From Trochalopteron elliotii (lineage: Eukaryota > Chordata > Aves > Passeriformes > Leiothrichidae), in the NCBI GenBank assembly GCA_024734555.1, contig JANPWX010000204.1:1962329-2026328 (forward strand): a stretch of 64,000 bases of DNA, in the 5' to 3' direction. This document shows positions 24,532 through 36,440 of this stretch, piece by piece (position 1 is the first letter of the stretch; every line of letters starts with the position of its first letter). The notes beneath the pieces are model-generated. The model did not search any database. It saw only the letters and a program-made list of their open reading frames with translations, and had not been told where the DNA came from. Made by a program: the position numbers and the translations under genes.

Positions 24532-25630
24532 GGCTTTGTCCTGGAATGAACTTTGCTGCATGGTTCCATTTGGAAAAACATATCTAGATACCATCTTCAC
24601 AGGTTTTGGTTACAGAATTTCTACTCAGCTACTTACTGGGACACAAGCAGGAGAGGAAATAGGCAAGAAGGATAAAGCATATTTTTGTAAAAATGGTAGA
24701 GATTTGGAGAGAAATCACAGATTATGAGCTGCTCCATCACACTGACATTGGATTGTCCTTATTATCATTGATTACCAAGTATATGAGAGTTCTTCAAATA
24801 ACTGCTGGCCTACTGCTTTTAGGTTACTGAAAGTATGAATTACTAACTTGCTATCCTACAACACTGATTCTTGCAGGTTGTGAAATACTTACTGCATGGG
24901 AAAATGGGATTTGTAAAACATGGAATTGAAAACTTGTGGGAATTCATATACTTCTTCAAACAAAGAACCTGGTATATAGCAAAAGTTTAGGTTCAATCTC
25001 ACATGGTTAAACTGAATAAATGGAAGTTATTTTCGTGAAGTAGATGGAAATTCCCAAATTTGCAAAAGTACCACAGGAAGGATACTTGATGGTTCCTAAA
25101 TTAGTTGCATCTTGCTTGGATTTTGGACAGCTGCACTAGTTCTGGTATTTAATAGTCTAATTTTACAATAGTATCTTCTCCAAACCCTCTGTGTCTCTTG
25201 TTCTTTTTGTTCTCTCACACCATTTTTACCTTTTCTGTTCTTCTAACACTTCAGAAGAAGTCCACAAAGCTCTTTTGGTGAATTCAGCTATACCCCTTCA
25301 TAGAAGATAGGGTGCCACAATGTAAAGATGCAAAAGTCAATTGAAACTCTGGACTGGGGCACCTGTGCATTCATAAAGAAAAAAGGTTCTTCTTTCACCA
25401 AAATGTAGTAATGTTCTTTTACAAGAGGAGAGATACTGTAGTGCCAAATGTGTAAATAAAAGTACAGCAGCACAGTCCCATACCTCATTTACCTGTTTCA
25501 GAGCACACTTGTGAGCTCTTCAGAAAGAAAAATAAAGGATTGGTTATATATAGTTGTAATAGTGCTATGAAAAATAATCAGGAGCTGTATTTACAGTAGT
25601 TCCCACCAATAAAGCTGTATAATTAGAAAT
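24532..25630 (+). other. Probable 3'UTR of the ABRA-like gene
   Basis: AT-rich sequence with no further coding similarity. An AATAAA at 25608-25613 is a candidate polyadenylation signal, and an earlier AATAAA occurs near 25,530. The length is an inference from these signals. Confidence 0.45.
25608..25613 (+). terminator. Candidate polyadenylation signal for the ABRA-like gene
   Basis: Consensus AATAAA on the plus strand about 1.08 kb after the stop codon. Confidence 0.45.
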
Positions 25631-25639
25631 CCGAGGTTC

Positions 25640-28530
25640 TGTTTTTTAGCAGTGCAAATAGAAACTTCTGTGTGGTGTTAACGGCACTACTTGATGGGTC
25701 TTTAAAGATATTGTCTTGCACCAAAAGAATATTAAAATTTAATTTAAATTCGGACCTTGATAAAAGTGTAATGTGTCATTTTATGCTACTTATATAAAAG
25801 AACTTCTATTGCAAAAAGCCTAAAATAAGGGGGTTTTGTTTTGATGTCATCCAGTGGGGATTTGCACCAAACTAATTCTTTGGCTGAGGATTTCATTTTT
25901 ACCCTGCCTTCTTTTTTTTTTCTTGTGAAAGGACAATGAAAGGAGAAAAAAAAAAGAATAAATTAATGTGTTGAAATAGGTATATCTGGGGAACAGGGCA
26001 ATCAGATGCAGGTAGAGAATGGGTTTGAATCACCACATAATTTTACCACATTGGAAAAGGGGAAATATGTGCTGCACCAGGCACTGCACTGTTGGTGTGC
26101 TCCCTTAGGTTTCAAACCTGCTGCTTCTTTCTAAACGGATCTACATCTTGCAGCTGAAAAAGAAGGTGTGTAGTTTGTGACCTTAACATATGTAAAATGC
26201 TTTGTTCTTTTTGGAAAAGCATTTCTTGCCAAATGTCTTGAACACACCTCAGGGTATTTCAGCTCCTGTTAGAGGAAGTCTTTAAATGCATTCAGATTTC
26301 ATCACAAAATGAGCTTTTTATAGTGCAGATATGGAATGAGTTTTGTTTAATTCTAACAAGTCTTAAATCCACTCACTTCTGCTGTAGTGTCAGGTCATAA
26401 CTTGCAGAAAGCAGCATCAAGCACTTCAGCTGTCACCAGCTGACTAACAGGATGGCACTATCAGGAAAACTAATACATTGCTGGACATTGTACAAATAAT
26501 TCATTGCAAGACACGAGGCAGTATGCAGCCTGAGAACCATAAGATGCAAGTCCAGCTCACAGAAATTTATCAGATTTTGATTAAGGCTGGCTCAAATAGT
26601 TAAATATCAGCAATCTAGGCTGTCACTGCCATGTAAGTGGTAGATGCTTGAGCACATCTGCAAGCACTTTATGTACACCTCTGATCAAAACAGAAGCAGA
26701 GCAAACCCTTAATGACATGGTCTTACCTACTTTGTAAACAATTAAAAAGAGCTTGCTCTGTTATTATATTTTTAATAGAACCAAGGATTACTATGTAACA
26801 AAACTATTATTTATAGAGGGATTTTTTTAAAAACAGTTGCAGAGCCACATTTCCAACCTGCCAGCTTTAGATGAGCATTCTGGAAACTGTGACTGAAATC
26901 TTTCTGTGTGCCCATGCAATAATTATAAACGCAGAGCTGCTAAACAGGCTCAGCACACAGGTTGACAAATCCAGTCCTGTGCTTCCAGCAATAGCCAGTA
27001 TTTCAAAAAAAGACAAAAAGATAGATAATAGAACTGGTCAGCTTGCCCACTGGTACACTCTAGAATAAAAAATTACTCCTGAAGCCTGTATAGTCATGAA
27101 TGCATCATATCTAATGCACGACTCAATTTAGCTACAAGTTTTACAAAATTATGCTTATCTGTGATTAGAGTAACATCTACAGATGAAACAGGAATTAAAC
27201 TTTTCAACATGCAACTATTTTTTTTCAGCAGGCTCCCATTAGAGTTAGTGGAACTTATTAAAGTTATTAAATTTATTATTTTTGTAAAAATTGTAGCATG
27301 TGAGTGGTTTTAGTATTACAGATTATTTGAAGCAGTAAGTAAACCCCAAGCTTTTAAAAGGTGTTCTTGCCCTACTAAGCATCTTTCAGCTGTTTAAATC
27401 TCTCCTAAACTTCACTTTGTGACAGATTACCTCAGCAGTCTTTCCACTCCTTCCACTTGAAGCCTGTAAACTCTGCATCTGTTTTGGAGTGTATATCATA
27501 TAGGGATCATTTGTGGTTTGTTTTGTCAAACACTGAAGCCACTGTCACCATTTCAATAAATGTTGCACATCAGTTTCAAATAACAAGTTTTTATGCAGCA
27601 TTTTATTGTTTATAAGTATTTCAAATTTCAGATACAATTTTCATGAGTTTGTTCCCATTCTCCTACTTTTATTTACAACTCACACTTAAAAAGACCTTTG
27701 AATAGTCTGAGGAGTTATTACCAATTTAAGCACAATTTCTTTTTATTTTTAAGAGCATTTTATGTGTATCTGTTTCATCCTTTCAGCATAAAAGCATTAT
27801 TCTCTGGGTTCGTGTTAGGTTGGGAGTTTATGTAAAACAGTTGAGCAAAACAGTACAAATAAAGCTTTGTCATTCCTAAACATGAGGTCAAAAAAGCAGC
27901 TTTTCTCAAGACTGCTAATACTGGATCAAAGAACAGAGCCAGCAGCAGTGGCTGAACAACTTTCCTTTGCTTCTCCAGCCTCTTGGAGAGTAAGAGCTTC
28001 TGAGTTCATGCTCCTTACTGATCTTTGCTCTTTAGAAAGCTCTACAGATGATTTCTGAAGTTTTAAAATTACTAAAAGCTTCTGTAGAAGACAGTGGCAA
28101 AGTTAATAGGATCTGCCCCCTGTCTCTTCCAGGGGCTAGCCAGTAATTCAGAAATGTATTGGAAGTATTAGGTTAGGCTTTTCAGAAAGTATTTCTTTAC
28201 CTAATTAAAAAAATTATCTGCAGAGTCCAAGAATGCTTGTCAGTGCAGAAGGAAAACAGACCACAGTTCTGTGCTGAAAAATGCTAACGAGGGGCTGAGC
28301 ATTCCTCTTAGTAATTAGTGTGCCTCTGCTTAATGCTTTGCTGTTTCAGCTGTTTTGAGGCCTGGCTGTTGTTGCTGTCAGGGAACACGGGATTTCCCCA
28401 TCTTTCTCATCAGCAAACTCTGGAAGTGACATTATACCCAGATTTTTACCTTTCCAGTCTTGTCATGCATGGGGCCCTTCTCCAAAGCTGAGATCTAGAA
28501 GTTGGCCTTTGTGCTTTCATATAGATTTGG
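25640..28530. other. Intergenic DNA between the ABRA-like gene and HINT3
   Basis: AT-rich sequence with no recognised gene, conserved exon or clear repeat. The two genes converge here. ORFs are at most about 65 codons. Confidence 0.6.
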
Positions 28531-28535
28531 TAACA

Positions 28536-29001
28536 TGCAGAGTCTGCCTGGGATGGAGGTAACTTCCTTCAGAGCATCCCAGGGTTTGGGTGTGACTGAA
28601 GTGTTGGTAACACAGCAGTTCTGGTGATTGCTGAGCAGTGCACACACAGTGTCAGGGCTTTCTTTCTCCTGCTCCGCCCCACCCAGTGGGCAAAAAGCTT
28701 GGAGAGAGCACAGCCTGCTCACCTGACACTGACTGGCCAGCAGGGATATTTGAAGACATATAATGTCTGGAATAAAAGCTGAAGAGAGGGCTTTTTGGGG
28801 GGGGGTGGGAGCCACTGCCACTGGCCTGCCTGTGGGAGGTCATGGGTGATTACCTTTGCTTTTTTCTTCCTCTTTCCTTCACACATTAAACTATCCTTAT
28901 CTCAACCCATGAGTATTTTCATTTTGTTCTTTCTGTCCTCCCACCCCACTGGGTTAAGGGATGAAGAGTGAGCAAAGGGCTATCTAGGGTCAACCCCCAC
29001 A
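28536..29001 (+). mobile_element. Solo LTR of an avian endogenous retrovirus (ERVL-like)
   Basis: The segment follows the layout of a common bird LTR. It has TTGCTGAGCAGTGCACACAC in U3, a GGGATATT...AATAAAAGCTG TATA-like region near 28,770, a run of G, then ATTAAACTATCCTTATCTCAACCCA in R/U5, and CAACCCCCACA near the end. No internal viral genes adjoin it, so it is a recombined solo LTR. Borders are approximate and the copy is diverged. Confidence 0.75.
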
Positions 29002-29044
29002 GTCAGCTATTCCATTGCACTGGAAAATCATCCCAAGATTAGCA

Positions 29045-30715
29045 TTTATTAATCCTTTTTGACAACAGTTCATGTTGATATTTTAAATATTACATTACAT
29101 GTCACAGTTTGGTACAGATACATAAGTTAATTACAGATCAGAAGACATATACAGTCTTAACTCTTGAAAGTCCTTAATATTCAGGTATTTCACTAAGTTA
29201 GGAGCCAGCTCAAACCTCTTAATCTATTGCACAGTCAAAGTTTGGTGACTTTAAGTCACACTTTTCCTACCAAACATAACAAAACCATAAAGGGCTGCAA
29301 ATGCTATGCAAGTGCCCACTAATAAGAATAACAAGACATTAGGAAAAAGATCTTACAGAGAGAGAGGTGTAAACTCTGCCAGACAGAAAATGCAGCTCTT
29401 CAGAAGGGTGCAGACTCTCTGAAGTACTGTAAGAATATTACAACACATTGTATCACTAAGGCAACAGGTGCTGGATCCATGGAAAACACAGAATGTTATG
29501 TTCAGGGAAGCCTGCTGGTGCAACAGATGTTCTCACCTCAGCTGCATCTGAATGCATCAGGCAAGGGCACTTGGTTAGTTTGGCACCCAGACAAGCTCTG
29601 TGAACAAAGAAAATCCACTCCATGTGTTCTGGAGTTTTAACTTCCCAAACAGTCTGCCTTATTATGGTACTGAAAAACAAGTGCTAGCATTCCTGATTAG
29701 AGTCATGCAGCAAAGGCAAATGTTCAGCAGGTTCCTTAAGCAACTTGGCATGTTCCAATTTTGGGCTGAGTCCCTGGTATCCCAAAGTCAAATCACATTG
29801 CTCTTATGTAAGTTTGCCCCTTCCCCCCACACACACTGCATTTCAGACTGGCTTCTCCTGTGACTTCATTTAGAATCCCAATTTGGCCAAGGCATTAGTA
29901 ATCTGCCAAGAACTTCCAGTGAGAATAAGATTAGAAAATCTGGAGTTTTCTGTCGACTGCCATGCAGAAGAGCAGTATGTTAAATCCATTCTTCTGAACT
30001 CTTTACATTCTTTGTAAATATACAGCAACTAATTTCAAATATTGTCCACACAAAAGGAAAAAAAAATCTTTAGGTCTATTTACACATAAACTATATTCTA
30101 TGTTATACAGCATTATCACATTCTGGGCACATATTGTATTCATTTTTAATGTGTCACTGTGATGCAAACAAGTCAGGTAACTTTGAAGTGGTTTAGCACC
30201 AGAAAGTCAGCACTGTACTTTCAGCAATGTACCTACTCATCACTAGGCATAAGTAACATACCATACAAATGCAGATGGGAACAAATGTTTGAAATGTTAC
30301 CTGCAATCCCAGAACAATGCATCTTGAAAATAAAAGCTTGATTCCGCAACAAATACTCCCTTTGGTACCGTTCACATGCTGTTAGCTGTAACTTGTTGCC
30401 TTGGTTGCAATACATTCTGCTGCTACACTTTGCCTTTTAATAGGAAGTGCTTTCTGCCTGTGTGCATGTGTGTGTATATTATGTATGCATCTACACAAAT
30501 AGAAAATTACAACTAAAATACATCATGCTTTTGCCAGGGAAGTATACAGACTGACATATCCGAATGGAAGAATTAGGTTAGCAGCTACAAATTCTGTGTG
30601 TATTTCCTCATAAGGAAATAAAGATTTTTTTTATCCTGGGATATTATTGGCAACATCAAACTGTGCAACCTTAAATCAAAGCTCAAAGACCAAACTGGCT
30701 GACAACACAAAGCTT
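29045..30715 (-). other. HINT3: Probable HINT3 3'UTR
   Basis: Minus-strand sequence after the stop codon. A minus-strand AATAAA (plus TTTATT at 29045-29050) is a candidate end and a weaker ATTAAA is near 30,147. The distal signal lies about 45 bp from the solo LTR. Confidence 0.4.
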
Positions 30716-30763
30716 TCAGCTGGCAGCATTTTCAGTTTGCAGTCTCTCGATGAGTTGTTCAGC
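30716..30763 (-). CDS. HINT3: HINT3 exon 5 (stop codon)
   Basis: Encodes residues 155-169, [15 protein letters not shown], then TGA. The match to the human end (ADHLIEKLRT) is short, but the CCATAG acceptor, phase and length fit. The last five residues extend past the human C-terminus. Confidence 0.85.
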   Translation of the reverse strand, partial: AEQLIERLQTENAAS

Positions 30764-33700
30764 CTATGGAAGAGAGAAAACAAGGCATTAACTACACCAT
30801 GGGCCTTCATTTTACTGAAAATTCCTAGTGGCACTAACAGAACATTTGCCTTGCACTTTTACAGATGAAGTGTACAGGTGAGGCAGAAGACAGCAATTCC
30901 TTTCAACAGCAGACTCACAGTTTCCACCAAACACTCATGAGGTGATCAGAAGTAGAAACATAACCTCTGGAGGTCAGAGGAGGTTTGAGTAAACAAACAG
31001 CAGACCTGTTAAAGCACTGTGACTTCAGAGACCTCAGAAGTGCTCGGAACAACCAAGTGGTGAGGCCTGGGATTCTCTGTGAGCCACTCCAGAACTGTTG
31101 TGACTGCTCATCACCCCCCCAGCTGCACCACCAGCCATGGATGCTGCTGAGGGATGGAGGGTGTTCACCTGTGTGGCTCCTGTCAGGAGCTACTACCTCA
31201 TCCTTTGGCCACATCACTGCACTGATGATGACACAGACTTTTGTCATCATCATTTATGCATCATGGGTTGGTCTGGGACAGCTGTACTTTGTACATGTAA
31301 CAGCACCAGCTCACAGAGCCCTCAGGAGGGCTCAGGGCAGGAGGAATTCTGCCAACAAGCAGGCCAGATTGGGCATGTGGAGGCTAACAGGAGCACTTCT
31401 GAAAAAAAATAAGTTTACTGGCAGCCTTTGCTATTTTTTGCCAGTCCTACTGAATCCATCTTTTAATTTGATCTAGTGCTTAAGGCTTTATTAAGATCTC
31501 CAAAGGAACTACATTAAAGGGTGAAATGCTCAAGTTTGGCATATTATAAATGCAGATGGTAAAAATGCAATCAGCTACTTCAGGTAGGAGCAACTTAATC
31601 AAGAGGACTTCAGTAATTACTGCAGTTTATTTACAAATAAAGCTACATAAAGCAACTGAAAATTATATTATCCGAATCCTGTTTTGCATTCTTAAATAAG
31701 TACCACATTCAAGACACTATAATTAAAAAAAAAAAAAAAAACAGAAACAAAAACAAAACAAAACCACCACCAACCAAAGAACATTTTCCAACCTGACAGC
31801 AGGGCAAAATACCAAAGTGCATCCATACTGGATAACCAGACTTAGTACGGATCAGCCTGAATTAATCCAAGATAATAAGCACAGCTTATAAAACTACAAA
31901 AACTACACAGCTATATGTATTTGAGGGACAAATATTTGTAAGATGGCCAATAACACAGCAGACACATCTGCTTTTTTTGAGCTAGGAGTGAACTTCAGCA
32001 AGGTCCCACTGTGAAGAAGCTGTGTTTCTTCTCTTTTAATTAAGAAGCTGTCTATATTCTTTAGATGAGATCTTTAGACCTTTTACAGCAACTTTGATTT
32101 GGGGATGTGCAATGATACCAGGATGCTGCAGCAAAGACAGGTGCTGTGCTGTATCAATGCAGTGAGAGCGAGGTTTAGATCTCTAGAGAGAGATTTTCAA
32201 AGTGCTTTAGTCAGTGTCAGTCTCATTACTAATATCTACTGACATAAATCAGTACAAACAATGTTTTTGTCATGCAGGCACTAGGTTAGTCTCAACATGA
32301 CAAGATGAGAAAAAGCACATGAAGTGATAAATGCAGTCATTAGGTGGATATGTTTTCACCTACACAGGATTAACCAGGTTATGTGCAAAACAGTCCATCA
32401 CATTTGAATACAGCCTTTTATATTAAAACCCCAATATTTACCAAGTGTCCACAGAAGCACATCATAGAGCCTGAGCTTCAGGCAAGATCCAGAACTACTG
32501 TACTGTTTGCTGTTAATTATTAGCACTCCATTCCCCTTAATACGCATAAACATTAAGGTTTTTACCTTTATTTTTTCTCAGTTAATGGAAAATATACATA
32601 ACTGAGAACTAAAGTAACAACAAAAATACTTGGTCAGAGGATTTTTGGACACAGTTAAAAGGGTTAGAAAGACATGGCACTTTCAGCTCACAACTGAAAA
32701 CCTACAAAGGCAAAGCTCAGCTGCGTTGCACTTACCGTGATAAACCAGTAGGAATTGATCCTGTAGTAGATGCGGGATAAGAAGCCCAGCTGACTGGCCG
32801 GGGCCAGGACGTGCAGGTGCAGGTGGGCTATGGAGCAGAACGGAGGCCAGTGGAAACCCATTCTTCAGAGAAGGAAAAGAAGCACAAAACAGTGGTGATG
32901 TTAATTCAGGGAGAGGTGGAACACTGCAGGTTATTTAACATGATCCACAGAGCTAAGAACTCATCGCATTTTCATTGTACACAGAAGCAAGAACAAACAC
33001 GTGCCTTTCCATTATACCACAAAAAGCTCTTCAAAAGTTCATTAATCTCCTCCTTCACATCTCCGTATTTAAAACACATTTTTAAAAGAAGGAGCTAAAA
33101 AGTATCTTAAATGTATCCTATCTAGTTTTCACCTGGAAAGCCAACTATTAATCTTCAGGATGAAGAGCCAGCTCCCTATTTCTCTACAGTGCTTAAACTA
33201 TGTAACAATTTGTTTCAGCCATCAGGGGCCTTAAACTGAAGTGTCCAGAACCAAAATCCAGGAAATTCTGGTATGACTGAAACACAATGTAGTGCCCTGC
33301 TTCAATCGGCCAAAGTTTACCTCTCTTTGGGCCTCTAGGATTTAGAGCGTATTTGCAGCAGGAAGAGCAGCCTCTTTGGTAAGTTGTTTGAAGTGCCCTC
33401 CCTACTCCAATATGTGTTCAAGAAAGAATCTCAGAGCTGGAACCCAATTTGTGCCAGAACTTGATCAGAAAAAAAAGTTTATATGCAATGCCAGTAGATT
33501 TCAATTGAGAATTCATGCAATAAGTGAAATGTAGACCAGATTTCTTCCATAAATCACAGTGCAGGTTCTGCTACCATGTCTAAAGCAACATTCTGAAAAG
33601 TAAGAAACACACTCAATAGAAAGATGGAAGGTTTCTATTACATACCTTACATCATTCAAATCATTAAAATTATTCTTCTGGAGAACAGCTTTTCCAACTT

Positions 33701-35593
33701 CCATCATTCTCCTCACTATTAAAACACATATAAATTTAATTTTAAAAAGGTACTCTTCAGATTATTAACTTCAACAGACAAATCTACATTGAGATCACAG
33801 ACATGGGATTTTCAAAATACAAACACTGTAACTACTCCTAGTCAAACAAAAGACAATCAAGAGAGTGTGTGCAATGATTTACTTGAAAATTGCCACTGAT
33901 GCCAACTTCCACCCCTGCAATGCTTTCCAGTGTGATATTATTAACAAGAACTTTGGCCAAAGCCGTGCTATCATCACACCCTTATTAAAAAACTCAACAA
34001 GTACTGACTGATTGGTCAGAATGATGACTTTATACTAATTCCAGTGTTGTACCTCTACACAGCTACAGGACTTTGATCTCCAGGTCCTGTGAAGCCTGGA
34101 GTATGTTTCGGAGACAGTACATAAACTTAAATTAAAATAAAATTGTCAGTCTTTCTTATTACTAGCACACAGTTTCATTATCACTGAACAATGCAGTAAC
34201 ACAATACAAAAACTCAAGGCAGAAGTCAGAACAATTGCTTTGAAGCCAAACACACACAAAAGTTTTGGGGTTTTTTTGAGAAAACTACCCTATGTTAACA
34301 AGAGAAATACAGTGATGCAAGATTTGCAAAATGCAACTACAACTCTCTTCTTGCATCACCTGTAAACTTCCTTAAGGTGGAATTTCTTCATGGCTGCAGT
34401 TTCTTCGGTTACTCAACACACTTAGCTAGCCCTGCCTTGTGAAACAAATTCCAGGGACAATGTCTTCTTAAGGGGAAAAAACCCTCAAAATAAGCCTAGC
34501 AGCAATAAATAATGGCTTCAACATTTCAGAATTTTATTTTCTCAAAATTTTTTAAAGTTAATCGAAACACCATTTCTTATTTCATCTGTCACTCCTTTTT
34601 TTTCCTGACTAATAATGAGCCACTTATCCGAAAGTATACACTTTATAAAATTCTTCTGTAAGCTTTTAGAATTGCATATGCATATCTAACAAAATGCAAT
34701 GAAGCAGCACATAAATGCTTTAAAAATACAGCTGTACTTCCAACAAGTGCAGAGGCATCTATACTCTATGCAAACTGCAGTGTTTTTCCAGAACTGCACA
34801 AAAAAAGAGTGCCATTCTAGACCAGCACATAGAAGTTCCGAGAAAGGGTAAGTCCCTATCTACACTCACATCAGCTTTTTCCATGTTCACAAATAGTGTC
34901 CAAAATCGTAATTTACCTGACAACCCCCTATTTCAAGCTGTGAAAAACAATCTTCCTTCAGGTTAAGCACACCCTTGCAGCCTTACCTAGAGGTATGTGC
35001 TCTGATTTCAGTGTTTTGCAGTTTCCCATGTGCTTCACGGGCACCACCAGGTAGTGGTGCGGGGCACCAGGTTTTATATCTCTAAAGCAAACAAGGTCTT
35101 CATCCTAAAAAAGGGTGCAAACGTTTTAAAATGGATTAGGACGAGGATAGTGGCACAGAGCAGGTTAACGATGTCCATATGCGATGCGATACCAAACGTC
35201 ACAGCTGACACGACTAGCAACAAAAGCTGAGGGTTTTTTGGAGGCAGCCTCCAGGCACGGTGCGCGTCCGCTGCTGACCTTCCGCAGTCAGGATTCCTCG
35301 GCGCCAGCGCTGAGGCTTCCGGCTGCTGTGCCGGCATTTACGGGAGGCGCGGTGCTTTCCGTCCGAGCGATGTTCCCCCGCTCTGCCCATGCAGGAGCTG
35401 AGGGCCCTCAGAGCCGCCGCGCCCCCCCAGCCTCAGCCGCACTCACCTCGCAGGGGAGCAGCGCCGTGCCCGGCTCCTCCCGGCGGGCGATCCTGCAGAA
35501 CACGCACTTCCCGTCGTAGCCATCGCGGCCGCCATTCCCGGCTTCGCTCCCCTCAGCGGCGGCGGCAGCACCCGCGGCCTCAGGCCCGGCCAT
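30716..35593 (-). CDS. HINT3: HINT3, histidine triad nucleotide-binding protein 3
   Basis: Five exons join in frame to give 169 residues (human is 182). HINT3 is a HIT-superfamily hydrolase that cleaves phosphoramidate and acyl-adenylate bonds of AMP derivatives. [17 protein letters not shown] at residues 30-46 is the N-terminal HIT segment. [15 protein letters not shown] follows in exon 2. The histidine triad HLHLHV has H125, H127 and H129; the middle one is the expected nucleophile. Exons: 35447-35593, 34987-35104, 33646-33715, 32736-32862, 30716-30763. The ATG at 35593 has G at -3 and +4; the ORF continues upstream only from a GTG. Its neighbours match the human block. Confidence 0.95.
30764..32735 (-). 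other. HINT3: HINT3 intron 4
   Basis: Contains an A-tract with A-rich continuation at 31725-31770 and overlapping ORFs on both strands at 30,915-31,476 (up to 163 codons) that resemble no protein I recognise. No exon-like splice pattern was seen. Confidence 0.6.
31725..31741. repeat. Poly-A tract in HINT3 intron 4
   Basis: A run of about 17 A is followed by A-rich AACAAAAC-type repeats to about 31,765. It could be the tail of an old retrotransposed copy, but no body was recognised. Confidence 0.7.
32736..32862 (-). CDS. HINT3: HINT3 exon 4, histidine triad
   Basis: Encodes residues 112-154. It contains [20 protein letters not shown], with all three triad histidines intact, and [10 protein letters not shown]. 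Donor GTAAGT. Its codons are GC-rich compared with the surrounding introns. Confidence 0.96.
33646..33715 (-). CDS. HINT3: HINT3 exon 3
   Basis: Encodes residues 89-111 plus two bases: [17 protein letters not shown] followed by DLNDVR. Acceptor AATAG, donor GTATGT. Confidence 0.92.
34987..35104 (-). CDS. HINT3: HINT3 exon 2
   Basis: Encodes residues 50-88 plus one base: [20 protein letters not shown] and then [12 protein letters not shown]. It corresponds to the central sheet of the HIT fold. Acceptor TTTTAG, donor GTAAGG. Confidence 0.94.
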
Positions 35594-35720
35594 GGCCCCG
35601 CTGCCGTCCCGCTGCCGGCCCCGCCCGCCGAGGGAGGAGCGCCCGGCCCCGGGAGCTCCCGCTGGCACCGCCCGCCTCCTCCCGCCGGGAGCACGCGGAG
35701 CGGAACCGGGGCTCCGTGTC
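35230..35720. promoter_or_regulatory. HINT3: CpG island, HINT3 promoter
   Basis: CpG-rich sequence covers HINT3 exon 1, part of intron 1 and the 5' flank, and stops abruptly at the T-tract from about 35,728. Limits are by eye. Confidence 0.75.
35447..35593 (-). CDS. HINT3: HINT3 exon 1
   Basis: Encodes residues 1-49: an alanine- and glycine-rich leader of about 25 residues, then [20 protein letters not shown]. It ends in phase 0 at GTGAGT and lies in a CpG island. Confidence 0.93.
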
Positions 35721-35727
35721 TAGGTGG

Positions 35728-35768
35728 GTTTTTTTTTCTTTTTTCTTTTTTCTTTTTTTTTTTTTTTT
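35728..35768. repeat. Poly-T tract with C interruptions next to the HINT3 promoter
   Basis: About 40 bases of T broken by three or four single C. It is A-rich on the minus (HINT3) strand and sits about 135 bp upstream of the ATG. Confidence 0.85.
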
Positions 35769-35852
35769 AATGAGGGGAATAAAACCAGGTGACTGCATTC
35801 TGAGTTCATTAAAAGCCGAATTGCCGCGGGGGAAAAAAAAATAAAATCAAAC

Positions 35853-36120
35853 ACGCAGTAAAGAGGGAGGGTAGAAGGATAATAAGTGCTTATGATGCTG
35901 GCTCTTTCTCGCTTTTCGCCAGAGAGTTATGTCCAGCAATTCATCGATCAATACAAATCGAAGAAAATCTTTCAAGAAATTTAGACATTTTGCCCCCATA
36001 GTTCAAGTTACTTAGATTTTTATATGTGCACAAATAATCTTAAAAAAACATTTCAGCACTGTTGCAGTTTGTTCAGGGTCACTAATATAATTCCAGAGAT
36101 TTTTTCCAACTGAGTCTACA
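35853..36120 (+). repeat. Dispersed repeat copy 1
   Basis: The stretch from CAGTAAAGAGGG to GAGTCTACA matches 46814-47076 along its length with roughly 75% identity by eye and several small gaps. Shared landmarks are GCTTATGA, TTTAGACATT-like, and TTTCAGCACTGTT. I do not recognise the family. Strand is arbitrary. Confidence 0.7.
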
Positions 36121-36249
36121 TTTTTTCTTCTACACTCCCAGCAGTGAGGGCTAAAATCTGGTGTTAGTTCTAACTGCGTGAGCTGACAGCCCTGAGATTG
36201 ATGCCTGCCCATGACAGCTACGCTACTGCACAGCCAAAGTAAGATATTT

Positions 36250-36440
36250 CATAAAATCACAGAATGGTTTGGGTTGGAAGGAACCTTGAAGATCTCTCAT
36301 TCCAACAACCGTCCCTGCCATGAGACCAGGTTGCTCAGGGCTCCATCCAGCCTGGCCTTGAGCATTTCCTGGAATGGGGCATCCACAACTTCCCTGGACA
36401 GTCCGTTTCACCACCCTCCTACCAACCACTTCTGAAGCTA
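36250..36440 (-). repeat. CR1 LINE 3' end, minus orientation
   Basis: Starts with AAAATCACAGAATGGTTTGG, then GTTGGAAGGAACCTTGAAGA, GACCAGGTTGCTCAGGGCTC and GGCATCCACAACTTCCCTGG. This is the usual complement of the avian CR1 3' end. It lies between HINT3 and NCOA7. Confidence 0.9.

Noticed and set aside
30915..31476. ORFs of 163 and 112 codons on opposite strands in HINT3 intron 4
   Set aside because: They overlap antisense, have no motif, and look like chance open frames in a locally GC-richer stretch.
31725..31765. A-rich tract as tail of a processed pseudogene
   Set aside because: No gene-like body was recognised next to it.
35594..35668. Upstream extension of HINT3 by 25 residues
   Set aside because: The extension begins at a GTG rather than an ATG. 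The ATG at 35593 has a good context.
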